Assembly (NCBI RefSeq): GCF_000002235.5
Contig: NW_022145599.1
Span: 27,603,856 to 27,667,855, forward strand
Origin: Strongylocentrotus purpuratus
Taxonomy: Eukaryota > Echinodermata > Echinoidea > Camarodonta > Strongylocentrotidae
Direction of reading: 5' to 3'
DNA length: 64,000 bases
A program made the translations under genes and the position numbers. Each line of letters opens with the position of its first letter. Position 1 is the stretch's first letter. The notes beneath the pieces were generated by a model. It worked only from the letters and a program-made list of their open reading frames with translations. It searched no databases and was not told the origin of the DNA. Shown here piece after piece: positions 37,241 through 48,531 of the stretch.

Positions 37241-37700
37241 AATAGTACTTATTAGGAGTAGTAGCAGGGGCGGCTGAGCATCTTCCAAGGTGTTGTTGGT
37301 TTTGTTTTCCTTTTGCTTGCTATATTATTTCAATGATTTCTTGCTGGTATAACATCTATTCGTGTCATTCTGAAAAGAGGCACTTACCAGAGATGAAAAG
37401 GGGCATCTGTTATAACGGAAGAGAGGCATTTGATCAAAGTAAAGGGGAACCTCTTAGATTTTAAGAGGGGCAATTATTAGAGTTGAAGGGGGCACTTAAC
37501 AAAATGAATAAGAGCACTTAAGAGATTGGAGAGTGAAAAGGGGAAGGGGTACTTCCTTCTTACACAGGAAAGGGGCGCTTTTGCCGGTACTTGATAAAGT
37601 CGGGGCATTATGCCCCCTGCCCCCCCCCCCCCTGGAGCGCTGCCTCTCGTAGTAATAGTATTAATAATAATATAAATAATATTAATAATGATGATAATCT
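37241..37700 (+). repeat. Left edge of module B with type-a gene missing
   Basis: GCAGGGGCGGCTGAGCAT, as at 27220 in copy A, passes directly into TGTTTTCCTTTTGCTTGCTA, which in copies A and C lies just 3' of the a-type vtRNA. The a gene has therefore been deleted from B. GAAAAGGGGCA repeats follow. Confidence 0.65.
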
Positions 37701-38282
37701 ATCTCCTAGCCTGACCCATCACCAAGAAAACTATGCCGCGACATAATTATGAACAAGGGCTTATTTCACTGAAAGTCTTATAAATCAAATTCTTTCAGAG
37801 ACTCTCTTTTAAAGGGTTCGTATTTTCAAAAAGTAATGTCCTTAATGTTTTTTATGTTGATTTAGAACATTTTTCTCTTACAGTGTCCATTTTCTGCCAT
37901 TTTCATCACAAATGTCACAAGCCCATCAATAAGCTATACTTTAGAAATAGCAGACACCCAAATATTTTGTGCGTTTTTTTTAAGAATAATCACTGTCAAA
38001 GTCCGGTCAAATTGATGGAAGTGCTTCATGTATATCTTTTGTTTGCCCTCTTAAAAATAATACTTCCACCCGTGTATCATAGAATGTGCCGCCGGTGCAT
38101 AAATGAATAATTGTCACATAATTTTCATGAACACGAACCTATCAGTCGGCTCGATTGGTTTTACAGGTTTGTACAAATGATTTTTTACTTACCCATGCGC
38201 AGATACCTTTCACGCTTAAAATGATATCCGATTTAAACGTGACTGATGAACGGTGAAAGTGCGCAGGAGTATCCCTACTCGA

Positions 38283-38309
38283 TATATACCTATTGGTGAC
38301 TCCCTATCC
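38283..38309 (+). promoter_or_regulatory. TATA element of the 38310 vtRNA
   Basis: TATATACC from -27, as in the A and C copies of type b. No CRE is visible nearby. Confidence 0.5.
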
Positions 38310-38424
38310 GACTGGCTAAGCAGTGTGGATACTTCGTATAATGTAATGGTAGCATACCAGATTAAAACTCTAGAATTGTAGGTTCGAGTCCTACTGCGTC
38401 TCGTTCTACACGCGCCATCCAGTT
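38310..38424 (+). ncRNA. Vault RNA, module B, type b with tRNA-like core
   Basis: A 115-nt locus closed by GACTGG and CCAGTT. Relative to GGCTGG/CCAGCC both strands have changed and pairing is kept, which is a compensatory change. The core reads ATGTAATGGTAGCAT (D-arm-like), CCAGA-TTAAAAC-TCTAG (anticodon-like, AAA) and GTAGG-TTCGAGT-CCTAC (T-arm). T5 at 38426 follows after one A. Confidence 0.85.
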
Positions 38425-38481
38425 ATTTTTGTGATTTGCTCTTTTGTTGCATGTTGTTCCATTTCTTGTGGGTTCATAAGG

Positions 38482-39398
38482 CTTTACCTGGTTTTTTTTT
38501 TCTCCCCTTCCACAGGGATCCTTTATTAAATAATATCGTTCACATATGTATACAAGAATTGATTTATACATGCAGAATTTCAAAATAATATTCTTGGCCA
38601 TTCAAAATATGATAAGAACATTTTATAGATATCAGTTACAAATCGAAGTTTTTAATATCACAGATTTATTCGGCAAAATGATTTTAGAAGAAATAAACAA
38701 TCAGAAACATTTTGCAAAAAGTAACCATTTGTTCATAATTTTTTTTTCCAGATTTGTTTAACATTTATACTTTTCCATCTTATAATAACACTTTATCGCT
38801 GATATTATGTCTTAAAAAACTGGCAAACACTGTTTGCATTTGGCTGCGAATATTTCTTTCCTTACTATAATCATAATACAATTGAGGGCACTGTTACTAT
38901 TACCGTGAAACCCAAACAACTTATTTTGATTTCTAAACTTAATAAGTACATTATTACGGGACAGCCAATACTCAAGTTTTGACCATATTTCGTTTGAATG
39001 TATACAGTAACAAAAATATATGTATTATCGTTTCTACACTATAATTACAGAATGTACATAAGTTATCTGTAACTAATTTAAATCTTAACAAAGCATCTTT
39101 CATATCAAGAATTCTATTCAGTATCTTGAACTGAAACCACCTCATGTTAAAATCGACGATTGAATTAAAGGGAATAAGGTAAAAAGAACTCCATACAGTA
39201 TTGTCAAGTTCATACTCCTGTTTCCACTTTGTAAGACTTTTACATTCCTTTATCTTATGCTTCAATAAAGAACGGTATATATGTGCACAACCTTTTTTTT
39301 CTTCACTTTTATTATTAATAACAATGCTTCCGGGATGATACATGTAGGTTCAATGACCTTCGGTATTACATTTTTTTATATTAAAACTTTACCTGGTT
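38482..39398 (-). mobile_element. Tx1/L1-like LINE 3' fragment with target-site duplication, module B
   Basis: Between two copies of CTTTACCTGGTT (38482-38493, 39387-39398) lies an insert of about 893 bp. On the minus strand it encodes the C-terminal end of a Tx1/L1-type ORF2: WFQFKILNRIL, then LCTFC and ETIIHIF, the zinc-knuckle-like tail, and it ends in a poly(A) stretch (poly-T on +). In copy A the matching place (about 29687) has a single CTTTACCTGATT and no insert. It is a 5'-truncated retroposed copy. The coding part here is disrupted relative to the copy at 47618. Confidence 0.8.
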
Positions 39399-39769
39399 GA
39401 TGGAGATAGCCACGGCAGAGCTGGGGCGAGGGGCCACACATACCCCCCCCCCCCTCCCCCTCCGATATTTTCCCCAAACATGCACATTCGTCGCATCCGA
39501 TAATTTTATGACGGTGATTGGTCCAGGGATGTCGTTAGAAATTCGGTTAGTGTAGGAGATTACCGAAGATTAAAAATTAAATGTAATTATGTAATACCTT
39601 ATAAAAGCCTGACACCCAGCGCTCCATACATCAGTGGACTCACTCCACCCAGTAGCGGTTCTACAGGGGGGGGGGGTGTTGAGTGCTCAACCACCCCCAA
39701 CAACAACAATAAAACAAAATAAATAATAATTACGCTTAACAAAATACAAATTATTCAAGCCCCCTCCCC

Positions 39770-39910
39770 AGCCATTTTCTTGATTATGAATCGACTTTAA
39801 CAAGACACACCTACAAAAAAAAAAAAAATCCCGGTCAAAGCCCCTCCCCCTGAAAAAAAAAGCCACACCAAAGACCCCCCCCCCCCCCCCCCCCCCCACC
39901 CCCAAAGGAA
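39770..39910. repeat. C-run-bounded dispersed repeat, module B
   Basis: CCCCTCCCC, an A run, AAAGACCCCC and a long C run. Equivalent to 28470-28560, 30115-30300 and 48910-49040. Confidence 0.5.
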
Positions 39911-40059
39911 AAAAATCTTCTTGAACCGCGCTTTACTCCAACCACTCGGTGAAAGTTAAACTTATACTAAGCATGATAAAGCTAGTAGTAGGTTTTTTTA
40001 ATGACTCTTTGGTGTTATTTTGTTATAAGACGTCAATTAATATATCCGTGCTTCCCCCG

Positions 40060-40260
40060 CCAAACGCCTGCTCATCGCGAATACATCGGTTGCACAAAGG
40101 CACTGAAAGATGACGTCACCCAAATGTGACCCTTCTGCAAGTTCACTTCCGTGGCTTAGTTCGCTTTCATCCTGGTCATATCCTCTCTCTCATTCTGTTC
40201 ATACATCACCAGTCATTCTATAATGTATAACGGCAGAATATGTTCATTGGGTTAATAGAG
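40060..40260 (+). repeat. CRE-containing repeat block, copy 3
   Basis: TGACGTCA at 40111-40118 within the same block of about 200 bp as at 29110. It precedes the c-type gene by about 470 bp. Confidence 0.7.
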
Positions 40261-40279
40261 GTAAAAAAAAAGATTTTTA

Positions 40280-40420
40280 AAAGATAAAAGAGTTATCTCA
40301 GTAAAGTGTATTTGTATAAGTTACCAGAAAAAAATGAATTATGTATGAAAAAATGTAATAGCTTTGTTTACCTTTCTGTTGAATATGAATTAAATATGAA
40401 TTGAATTGAATTGAATGAAG
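40280..40420 (+). mobile_element. Retroposon 3' tail
   Basis: AT-rich sequence ending in tandem GAATTGAATTGAATTGAATG, the short-repeat tail expected at the 3' end of a CR1/L2-like element. A copy is at about 49400-49552. Confidence 0.4.
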
Positions 40421-40527
40421 CGGACCCTTATTTTTTTTTATCCCCCCCCCCCCCAAACAATTTTTGTTTCATGGCAAAGAACTCAGCTTTGATGGCACCA
40501 GAAATATCAATGCTTTTTCAAACTACA

Positions 40528-40578
40528 TGACGTCATATTTCGCAAACCTCATGAGGGCGTTCACAGGCCGTACTGATC
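40528..40578 (+). promoter_or_regulatory. CRE element of the 40579 vtRNA
   Basis: Perfect TGACGTCA at -51 to -44, closer to the gene than in types d and g. No clear TATA box. Confidence 0.55.
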
Positions 40579-40694
40579 GGCTGGCGAGCATTGTGGATAC
40601 TTGGCGCAGCAAAATGGCTTGCTCTTAAGATGATTTGAGAGTTTTGGGTTCGATTCCCAGGTCGGGTATAAGCACTCCACTGGCGCAATCCAGC
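40579..40694 (+). ncRNA. Vault RNA, module B, type c
   Basis: A 116-nt divergent locus: GGCTGGCGAGCATT, GGATACTTGG (TACTTGG instead of TACTTCG), T-arm-like TTGGG-TTCGATT-CCCAG and closing AATCCAGC with T4. The second stem is GTGG facing CCAC. It is absent from copy A, so it was gained in the B/C ancestor or lost from A. Confidence 0.8.
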
Positions 40695-41163
40695 TTTTGA
40701 ACAAGTAATTATATTACAGTGATATACCCCAACATCCTCCAACTTCCCCAACAGAAATGATATATTTTGAAAAAGAGTTCATAAAACAAAAGCTCAAGGA
40801 AAACATCAAGAAGTCAGCCTCAAGCAATGTCAATAGGTTTGCCTATTACCTATTGCTATACGCGAACATTTCGACGTGTTCCATAGTTCAAACATGATTT
40901 TTCTATATGAACTGCCCTTGAGTGAATTTCCCGAAAGTCTTTGAGATCGTGTTATAAATCAATCGTGGACAAATATGGACGTCTATGACAAGGGAGGTTC
41001 CAGGATTCTGTAGAATAGGGGAAGGGGGGAGGGGGCACAATTTCGAGGAAAATAATCTGATACCCCCCTCCAAAAATAAATAAATAAATATATATAAAGA
41101 GATAGAAAAAAGAACCAAAGCTTTTAAGTGCTTTGACGTTTATCGGTGGGAAGTATGGACTAG

Positions 41164-41234
41164 TGACGTCATATTTTGTCCGATGGTGTAACAACGCGTG
41201 GCTTGCTCAAAACAGTATTATTAGCAACTAGCTT
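41164..41234 (+). promoter_or_regulatory. CRE promoter of the 41235 vtRNA
   Basis: Perfect TGACGTCA at -71 to -64, the same distance as at 30765 and 50305. Confidence 0.65.
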
Positions 41235-41344
41235 GGCTGGCTTAGCACTGTGGATACTTCGTATAGCAAAATGATTGCATTTATTGTTCATATAACACTT
41301 GTGGGTTCGAATCCCACTGCGTAACTCTGCACGCGAGATCCAGC
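41235..41344 (+). ncRNA. Vault RNA, module B, type d
   Basis: A 110-nt locus with GGCTGGCTTAGC, GGATACTTCG, T-arm GTGGG-TTCGAAT-CCCAC, GATCCAGC and T6. The 3' arm is CTGCACGCGAG where copy A has CTACATGCGCG, so the second stem is weaker. Confidence 0.8.
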
Positions 41345-41864
41345 TTTTTTGCGGGGAAGTGATATTTTTGAAGAAAAAAAAATTATTAATAAATAAATAC
41401 TGACTATTCAGTCTTCGTGCTTTACTATTGACATGACCATGATAGACGTCCCAAAATAAGATGATAAGTTTTCCTAGACGCTCTTGGGTCTAGGCATTGA
41501 GAAAGCGTTGACATTCTTGGGGGGGGGGGGGGAGGGTGCACGATCTTACAAGGAAAATACAAAGTAACGAGGTCACTCATGGGGGAGGGGTTAGGAAAGG
41601 TCCTGGCGTCTTCTTTTCATGTTCCTTTCACTCTCTCTTTCTGTTTTCTCTTTTCTTTGCACCCCGGCCCCCCCCCCCCCCCCTCCGTATTTACGCCAGT
41701 GTCAACAAACTTACTACTGCAATATGTAACGCCTTCAATGCTTTAAACGTTCAGGGGTGGAAGCACATAATAACTCTTTCTTTTATTTTCTCCCTCACTT
41801 CTACAAGTTCTACATCCGGAGACGTGCACTCCCGAAACTTCTTTTCCACAAACTCCCCCCCCCC

Positions 41865-42830
41865 TCCCTCCCGCGCGAAGCGCGGGAGCTTTGTTGTTTC
41901 ATTAAGTTATGAGAGAAAGCAGACGATTCGCTGTAACTGTTCTTGACTTTTATTCCTTGTCTAAATTCAATTCCCGGGTCCCTCTCTCGCGAAGTGCGGA
42001 AGCTTTGACGTTTCATTCAATCATTATAGAAAGAAAACGATTCATTTACCGTTCCCGACTCCTAACCCTAATTGTATTAATTCAGTTTTCCTCCTCCCGC
42101 GCAAAGCGCGGATGCTTTGACGTTTCCTTAAATTATGAGAGAAAGCAGACGATTCGTTGTACTGTTTTCGACTCTTAATCCTTGTCTGAATTCACTTCCC
42201 TCCCGCGCAAAGCGCGAAAGCTTTGACGTTTCCTTAAACTATTAGAGAAAGAAGACGATTCGTAATACCGTTCTCGACTCTTAATCCTTGTCAGAATGAA
42301 TTCCCCCCCCCCCTCCCGCGCGAAGCGCGAAAACTTTGACATTTCATTGGATTATTATAGAAAGAATACGATTCATTTACCGTTCCCGACTCCTAACCCT
42401 AATTGTATTAATTCAGTTTTCCTCCTCCCGCGTAAAACGCTGAAGCTTTGAAGTTTCCTTAAATTATGAGAGAAAGCAGACGATTCGTTGTTCTGTTTTC
42501 GAGTCTTTATCCTTGTCTGAATGAAGTTTTTCCCCTCCCGCGCGTAGCTCGGAAGCTTTGAAGTTTCATTGAATTATTATAGAAAGAAGATGGTTCGTTG
42601 TACCGTTCACAACTTTTAATCCTAATTGTCTGAATTCAGTTTTCCTCGTTTCCTTAAATTATGAGAAAAAGCAGACGATTCGTTGTACTGTTCTCGACTC
42701 TTTATCCTTGTCTGAATGTAGTTTTTCCCTTTGGCGTTTTATTAAAATATGAGACAGAAAAAGACTATTCGTTGTAACGTTCTTGACTCTAAATCCGTAT
42801 TCGAATTTAGTTTCCCCGAAAATGTTAAAC
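41865..42830 (-). repeat. Satellite array in reverse orientation, module B
   Basis: About 8-9 units that are the reverse complement of the 35786 array: CCCGCGCGAAGCGCG-AGCTTTG, then AGACGATTCGTTGTAC, then GACTCTTAATCCTTGTCTGAA. The unit is about 110-120 bp and the last units are degraded. Confidence 0.8.
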
Positions 42831-43139
42831 CTCTAATTTCTTTAGCTGATATTATAGGAAAGTGAAACTTCGAGAAAATACAAGTATTATAGTTGCAGTC
42901 TCTCCCGAAGTCGTCACAGCGGATTAAAAGTCACAGTTCGTAGGGAAAAAAACTTGTCGGCCGACCGACATTATACATCTCACCGACTTCAAACTTCTGC
43001 ATTGATATAGTACACGAGGATTGAGAAAGAATACCAACACAGCTGACCAGACACAGCAACATAATATTTATGCGTGTCTTATTTGCTCCCTCGACGAGAC
43101 GACTCCACCAAACAACCAGCTCTCTTTTACTCCCACCCC

Positions 43140-43385
43140 TTCTGTCTCAGGCTCCTACCTCCCCCTCTCTCTCCTCTCTTTCCTTATCTCTTTTCTTCTC
43201 TTTTTTCAGTTTCTCCTTTTCTTTCTTTTCCTTTCTTTCCTCTCCTCCCTTTTTCTTTTTTCTCTTTCTTTCTCCTCTCCTCTTTCCTTTCTTATCCTTT
43301 CTTTCCTTTCTTTTGTTTCCTTTTCTTGTTTTTCTTTTCTTTCCCTTTCCTCTCTCTTTCCCCCTCCCCTTTTCTCTTTTTTACC
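43140..43385. repeat. Degenerate TTTCTC pyrimidine tract, module B
   Basis: About 245 bp of C/T. Three frames stay open as Ser/Phe/Leu sequence for this reason alone. A near-identical tract lies at 51890-52130. Confidence 0.85.
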
Positions 43386-43612
43386 GACGGCAGCGCAATT
43401 TTACCGACAATATCCTCACAGGTGGGGGTGTCGCACCCCACCCCCCCCCCCCCCCCTTTGGAGACGCTCCTGGGTCGACTGACTGAGACTACGCCACCGC
43501 TCAGCCCTTTATCTCTAGGAGGAAGAATGAGTAATACATCAATGACATTGCATTGTGGTGGTGCAACAACATGTAGGTTTTTTTTAACGGTGTGTCATTG
43601 CATACTAGGTTT

Positions 43613-43700
43613 GGCTTGCGGGGCAGTATGGATACTTTGTATAGCAAAAATGGCAACGCAATTAAATTGTATTATATTAGTTGTGGTTTCGATTCCCACG
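43613..43700 (+). pseudogene. Vault RNA pseudogene, module B, type e
   Basis: Decayed further than the copy A locus: GGCTTGCGGGGC, GGATACTTTG and a broken T-arm (GTGGT-TTCGATT-CCCAC). There is no 3' closing strand. Confidence 0.7.
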
Positions 43701-44033
43701 TTTGATTTTATTATTATTTTCTTGCACTTTGCTTGAATTCATAACTTATTAAATTCTGAAATACAAAGAAAGAAATACAGATTACAGAGAGTCCTTTACA
43801 GGTCCCCCAATCATCCCCTCTTCTCTCACATGGTATAACCGCAAGTCTAATGTATAAAGTCATATAATTACATATATATGTATATGTTCATGTATGTATG
43901 TAAATGTGTATATCGATGTACATATTGAGCTTTGATATAGAGATAACATTTATATACAACAGTATTATCAAAAAGCAAACTGGGAAATGGCTCTTACATG
44001 CATCACAACGAATATAGTTTATTGAAGAATAAA

Positions 44034-44093
44034 TGATGTCATCATGCAGTGTGATTGGGCAATCTATAAATATATATTCGTGTAAAATTGATC
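44034..44093 (+). promoter_or_regulatory. ATF/CRE-like and TATA promoter of the 44094 vtRNA
   Basis: TGATGTCATCA at -60 to -50 and CTATAAATATATA near -30. Confidence 0.7.
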
Positions 44094-44208
44094 GGCTGGC
44101 TAAGCAGTGTGGATACTTCGTATAGCAAAATGGCATTGCAATTAACCTTCCTTTAATGATAGTGGGTTCGATCCCCACTGCGTTTATTTCTACACGCGCG
44201 ATCCAGCC
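44094..44208 (+). ncRNA. Vault RNA, module B, type f
   Basis: A 115-nt locus almost identical to 32568, differing mainly at one base in the 3' arm (TTTATTTC instead of TTTACTTC). Both terminal stems and T5 (44209-44213) are intact. Confidence 0.9.
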
Positions 44209-44507
44209 TTTTTATTCCTTCTTGCATTATATTTCAACAATTTCATGCTGACAGTGTATAACATTTATTAAATTCATCATGATGCCATCAACTGGCAAAG
44301 CATTAATATGTACATTATAATTTACATCCTCGCTCGCAACCCCCTCCCCCCCCCCCCGAGAATCAGGGAAGGGGGTCCGTCTCCAAATAAATGTAACATT
44401 AACGTGTTTTTACCTGTTTTTTTCTCAGGGGCCCCCTCCTGGATCCGCTAATTGATATTAATTGAACCCTATAAATAGACTGCAAAAAGGGGCCTTACAT
44501 ATATGTT

Positions 44508-44862
44508 TGAATTCAAGATCAGGTTCAGTTTATTTCACATCCAATAAGAAACTTACAGCATTATAACATTCAAAATACAATCATACAAAATGCAATATAT
44601 ATAAGATATATAATAAGAACAAATAAAACAACAACAGTAACACTAAAAATGATTAATGGGTGGAGTAGGGATGTGAGGGACCAGAAAAGGCCATTGACCT
44701 ATCTAGGCTGGTCCCCTTTTTCTACAACCCCAAAAGTAAAATCTTCAGTAATTAAAAGCAAAATATTAACAATATAGACATTGCATGTACATGTACATAT
44801 ACACACATATAAGGACAGGCAGAATTAATAAAAGCTAAAAAAAAAGTATATTATAACTTGAT
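44508..44862 (-). mobile_element. LINE 3' end, reverse orientation, module B
   Basis: Copy of the 33226 element; the tail repeat is slightly altered (TGATCTTGAA). Confidence 0.55.
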
Positions 44863-45462
44863 ATTTGTTTGTGTTTTAAAATTACGCTTAAAACTAGACA
44901 ATGTTTGGCATACTTAGCTCCGTCACGCCCAATATTTGCAAGATTAAACACATTGATAGTTTTTGATATTCATAAAATCCAAATTGCGATCTTGATGTAT
45001 TACGTGAAACATAATTTAGCACCTCTTAATATAATCAATCTATTTCAGTATAATAAAGATTACCATCAATATAATACTCGTTCCCACAATAAATTCCAAT
45101 TTCCATTAGCACTCAATCAGTCAACTCTTATTGCATTTACATCTGCTGATCCTCAAATATGGAATTCCCTCCCTTCTGATATAATCTCTAGCACTAATGT
45201 TACTTCATTTAAAACCAAACTCAAACGTTCAATAATAACTACCTATGCCAAATAAACACGTAAATTCATCTCTCCTCCCATGTTTCTTTGATGTATATTT
45301 TTTATGTATTGGGGGCCCCATTAATCAAGCCTTGGCTTTTAGGGCCATCCTGGCCATTTACGCTGTATCAAAAATGTTCATACACGCATGATTTGTATAC
45401 TGTTTTTTAACATTTTAAATGGTTTAATAAAACGAATTTAATTGAATTGAAGAAAAAAATGA
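44863..45462 (+). mobile_element. LINE C-terminal fragment (CR1/L2-like), module B
   Basis: Copy of 33581 with the same YNTRSHNKFQFP and PQIWNSLPSDI segments, stop at 45255, and a 3' end with GAATTTAATTGAATTGAAG. Conservation of the frame reflects recent duplication, not selection. Confidence 0.75.
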
Positions 45463-45477
45463 GTGAATTTCAAAAAA

Positions 45478-45592
45478 GCTGGAACGCACATGTAGAAAGA
45501 GACGTAGTGGGGATCGAACCCACAAATACTCATGTGATTAGTAAGTGCTATTCCATTTAGCTATACGAAGTATCCACACTGCTTAGCCAGCC
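45478..45592 (-). ncRNA. Vault RNA, module B, type g (reverse strand)
   Basis: A 115-nt locus closed by GGCTGG/CCAGC, with T6 just 3'. It has changes relative to copy A in the 3' arm (TACATGTGCGTTCCAGC), which loosen the second stem. The D-arm-like TAGCTAAATGG and T-arm are intact. Confidence 0.8.
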
Positions 45593-45664
45593 ACTCATCG
45601 GCATCAAAATAGGTATACTAACTTTTCCTTTGGTGTCGTCATAGGTTGTTTGGAAGTGACGTCA
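45593..45664 (-). promoter_or_regulatory. CRE promoter of the 45592 vtRNA
   Basis: TGACGTCA at -65 to -72 on the minus strand, as in copy A. Confidence 0.65.
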
Positions 45665-45778
45665 CTTTATGCGCTTCTCTAAAAAGAAGCAAAATTGGTT
45701 ATAATGAATAACAAGCATTCAATCCAATGTCACCATTTAATACCCCCAACCGACTTTCTTCGTCTCCCCCTCCCCTCC

Positions 45779-45785
45779 CCCCCCC

Positions 45786-45843
<58 letters not shown>

Positions 45844-45848
45844 CTCTC
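45779..45848. repeat. C run and (CT)n at the B/C module junction
   Basis: A C-rich run (45779-45788) and (CT)n lead into AAGGGAAATCTCCGAGC, which corresponds to 27279 in copy A. This is where copy C begins. Confidence 0.75.
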
Positions 45849-46257
45849 AAGGGAAATCTCCGAGCGAAAATACTTATCATTCTCATACATTGGTATATTA
45901 TAACCCTACATTGTGATTACATTATCAGATAAAGACACTTTTTAGAAAAGATATAGAACACAAGTCAAAGTAAAAAGGGTAATTATCATAGGTGAAAAAG
46001 GAGCACTTCTCACACCGGCCTGAAAAGGGGCAGTCATCAAAGATGAAAAAGGGCACTTATGAGAATGGAAAAGGGGCATCTATAATAAAGGAAAAGAGAC
46101 ATTTGTTAAAAGAAAAGAGGGACCTCCCAAATTTTAATAAGGGTAGTTATCAAAAGTAAAAAGAGGCACTTTTCGCAGATGAAAATTTTAATAAAAGTGC
46201 ACACAGGATTATGAAACATCCATGCAAAACAACGAATATAGCTCATTCAAAATTAAA

Positions 46258-46317
46258 TGATGTCATCATGCAGTGTGATTGGGCAATATATAAATATCTA
46301 TTCGTGTGACATGCATT
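46258..46317 (+). promoter_or_regulatory. ATF/CRE-like and TATA promoter of the 46318 vtRNA
   Basis: TGATGTCATCA at -60 to -50 and TATATAAATA from about -31. Confidence 0.7.
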
Positions 46318-46431
46318 GGCTGGCTAGGCAGTGTGGATACTTCGTATAGCAAAACGGTATTGCAATTAATTGTGGCTTAATGTTTGTGGGTTCGATCCCC
46401 ACTGCGTTTCTTTCTACACGCGCGATCCAGC
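46318..46431 (+). ncRNA. Vault RNA, module C, type a
   Basis: A 114-nt locus with GGCTGGCTAGGC, GGATACTTCG, TAGCAAAACGG, T-arm GTGGG-TTCGATC-CCCAC and GATCCAGC. The terminator is TCTTTT rather than a T6 run. It has no counterpart in module B. Confidence 0.85.
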
Positions 46432-47418
46432 TCTTTTGTTTTGTTTTCCTTTTACTTGCTATATTATTTCAATGATTTCTTGCTGGTATAACAGCTATTC
46501 ATGTCACCCTGAAGGGGCACTTACCAGAGATGAAAAGGGGCATCTATTATAAAGGAAGAGAGGCATTTGTTCAAATAAAAGGGTCACCTCTTAGATTTGA
46601 CGAGGGGCAATTATTAGAGTTGAAGGGGGCACTTAACAAATATGAATAAGAGCACTTAAGAGATTGGAGAGTGAAAAGGGGAAGGGGTACTTCCTTCTTA
46701 CACAGGAAAGGGGGCGCTTTTGCCGGTACTTGATAAAGTCGGGGCATTATGCCCCCTGCCCCCCCCCCCTTCCCTGGAGCGCTGCCTCTCGTAGTAATAG
46801 TATTAATAATAATATAAATAATATTAATAATGATGATAATCTATCTCCTAGCCTGACCCATCACCAAGAAAACTATGCCGCGACATATGAACAAGGGCTT
46901 ATTTCACTGAAAGTCTTATAAATCAAATTCTTTCAGAGACTCTCTTTTAAAGGGTTCGTATTTTCAAAAAGTAATGTCCTTAATGTTTTTTATGTTGATT
47001 TAGAACATTTTTCTCTTACAGTGTCCATTTTCTGCCATTTTCATCACAAATGTCACAAGCCCATCAATAAGCTATACTTTAGAAATAGCAGACACCCAAA
47101 TATTGTGTGCGTTTTTTTTAGAATAATCACTGTCAAAGTCCGGTCAAATTGATGGAAGTGCTTCATGTATATCTTTTGTTTGCCCTCTTAAAAATAATAC
47201 TTCCACCCGTGTATCATAGAATGTGCCGCCGGTGCATAAATGAATAATTGTCACATAATTTTCATGAACACGAACCTATCAGTCGGCTCGATTGGTTTTA
47301 CAGGTTTGTACAAATGATTTTTACTTACCCATGCGCAGATACCTTTCACGCTTAAAATGATATCCGATTTAAACGTGACTGATGAACGGTGAAAGTGCGC
47401 AGGAGTATCCATACTCGA

Positions 47419-47445
47419 TATATACCTATTGGTGACTACATCTCC
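47419..47445 (+). promoter_or_regulatory. TATA element of the 47446 vtRNA
   Basis: TATATACC from -27. Confidence 0.5.
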
Positions 47446-47560
47446 GACTGGCTAAGCAGTGTGGATACTTCGTATAATGTAATGGTAGCATACCAGATTA
47501 AAACTCTAGAATTGTAGGTTCGAGTCCTACTGCGTCTCGTTCTACACGCGCCATACAGTT
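47446..47560 (+). ncRNA. Vault RNA, module C, type b
   Basis: Identical to the 38310 locus except for one base in the 3' closing strand (CATACAG instead of CATCCAG), which breaks one pair with GACTGG. The tRNA-like core is unchanged. T5 starts at 47562. Confidence 0.8.
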
Positions 47561-47617
47561 ATTTTTGTGATTTGCTCTTTTGTTGCATGTTGTTCCATTT
47601 CTTGTGGGTTCATAAGG

Positions 47618-48531
47618 CTTTACCTGGTTTTTTTTTTCCTCCCCTTCCACAGGGATCCTTTATTAAATAATATCGTTCACATATGTATACAAGAATTGAT
47701 TTATACATGCAGAATTTCAAAATAATATTCTTGGCCATTCAAAATATGATAAGAACATTTTATAGATATCAGTTACAAATCGAAGTTTTTAATATCACAG
47801 ATTTATTCGGCAAAATGATTTTAGAAGAAATAAACAATCAGAAACATTTTGCAAAAAGTAACCATTTGTTCATAATTTTTTTTTCCAGATTTGTTTAACA
47901 TTTATACTTTTCCATCTTATAATAACACTTTATCGCTGATATTATGTCTTAAAAAACTGGCAAACACTGTTTGCATTTGGCTGCGAATATTTCTTTCCTT
48001 ACTATAATTATAATACAATTGAGGGCACTGTTACTATTACCGTGAAACCCAAACAACTTATTTTGATTTCTAAACTTAATAAGTACATTATTACGGGACA
48101 GCCAATACTCAAGTTTTGACCATATTTCGTTTGAATGTATACAGTAACAAAATATATGTATTATCGTTTCTACACTTTTATTACAGAATGTACATAAGTT
48201 ATCTGTAACTAATTTAAATCTTAACAAAGCATCTTTCATATCAAGAATTCTATTCAGTATCTTGAACTGAAACCACCTCATGTTAAAATCGACGATTGAA
48301 TTAAAGGGAATAAGGTAAAAAGAACTCCATACAGTATTGTCAAGTTCATACTCCTGTTTCCACTTTGTAAGACTTTTACATTCCTTTATCTTATGCTTCA
48401 ATAAAGAACGGTATATATGTGCACAACCTTTTTTTCCTTCACTTTTATTATTAATAACAATGCTTCCGGGATGATACATGTAGGTTCAATGACCTTCGGT
48501 ACTACATTTTTTATTAAAACTTTACCTGGTT
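47618..48531 (-). mobile_element. Tx1/L1-like LINE fragment with target-site duplication, module C
   Basis: Duplicated copy of the 38482 insertion, flanked by CTTTACCTGGTT at 47618 and 48520. Here a 176-codon frame (47949-48479) keeps WFQFKILNRIL, LCTFCN, ETIIHIFCYC and EIWSKLEYWLS, the C-terminal zinc-knuckle region of Tx1/L1 ORF2. No reverse transcriptase core is present. Confidence 0.8.

Noticed and set aside
38546-38761. Identical 71-residue frames at 38546 and 47683
   Set aside because: They lie antisense inside the 3' part of the Tx1/L1-like LINE. Identity reflects the recent B/C duplication.
43021-43736. Long open frames through the TTTCTC tracts (also 51763-52477)
   Set aside because: Ser/Phe/Leu low complexity created by pyrimidine repeats, open in several frames at once.
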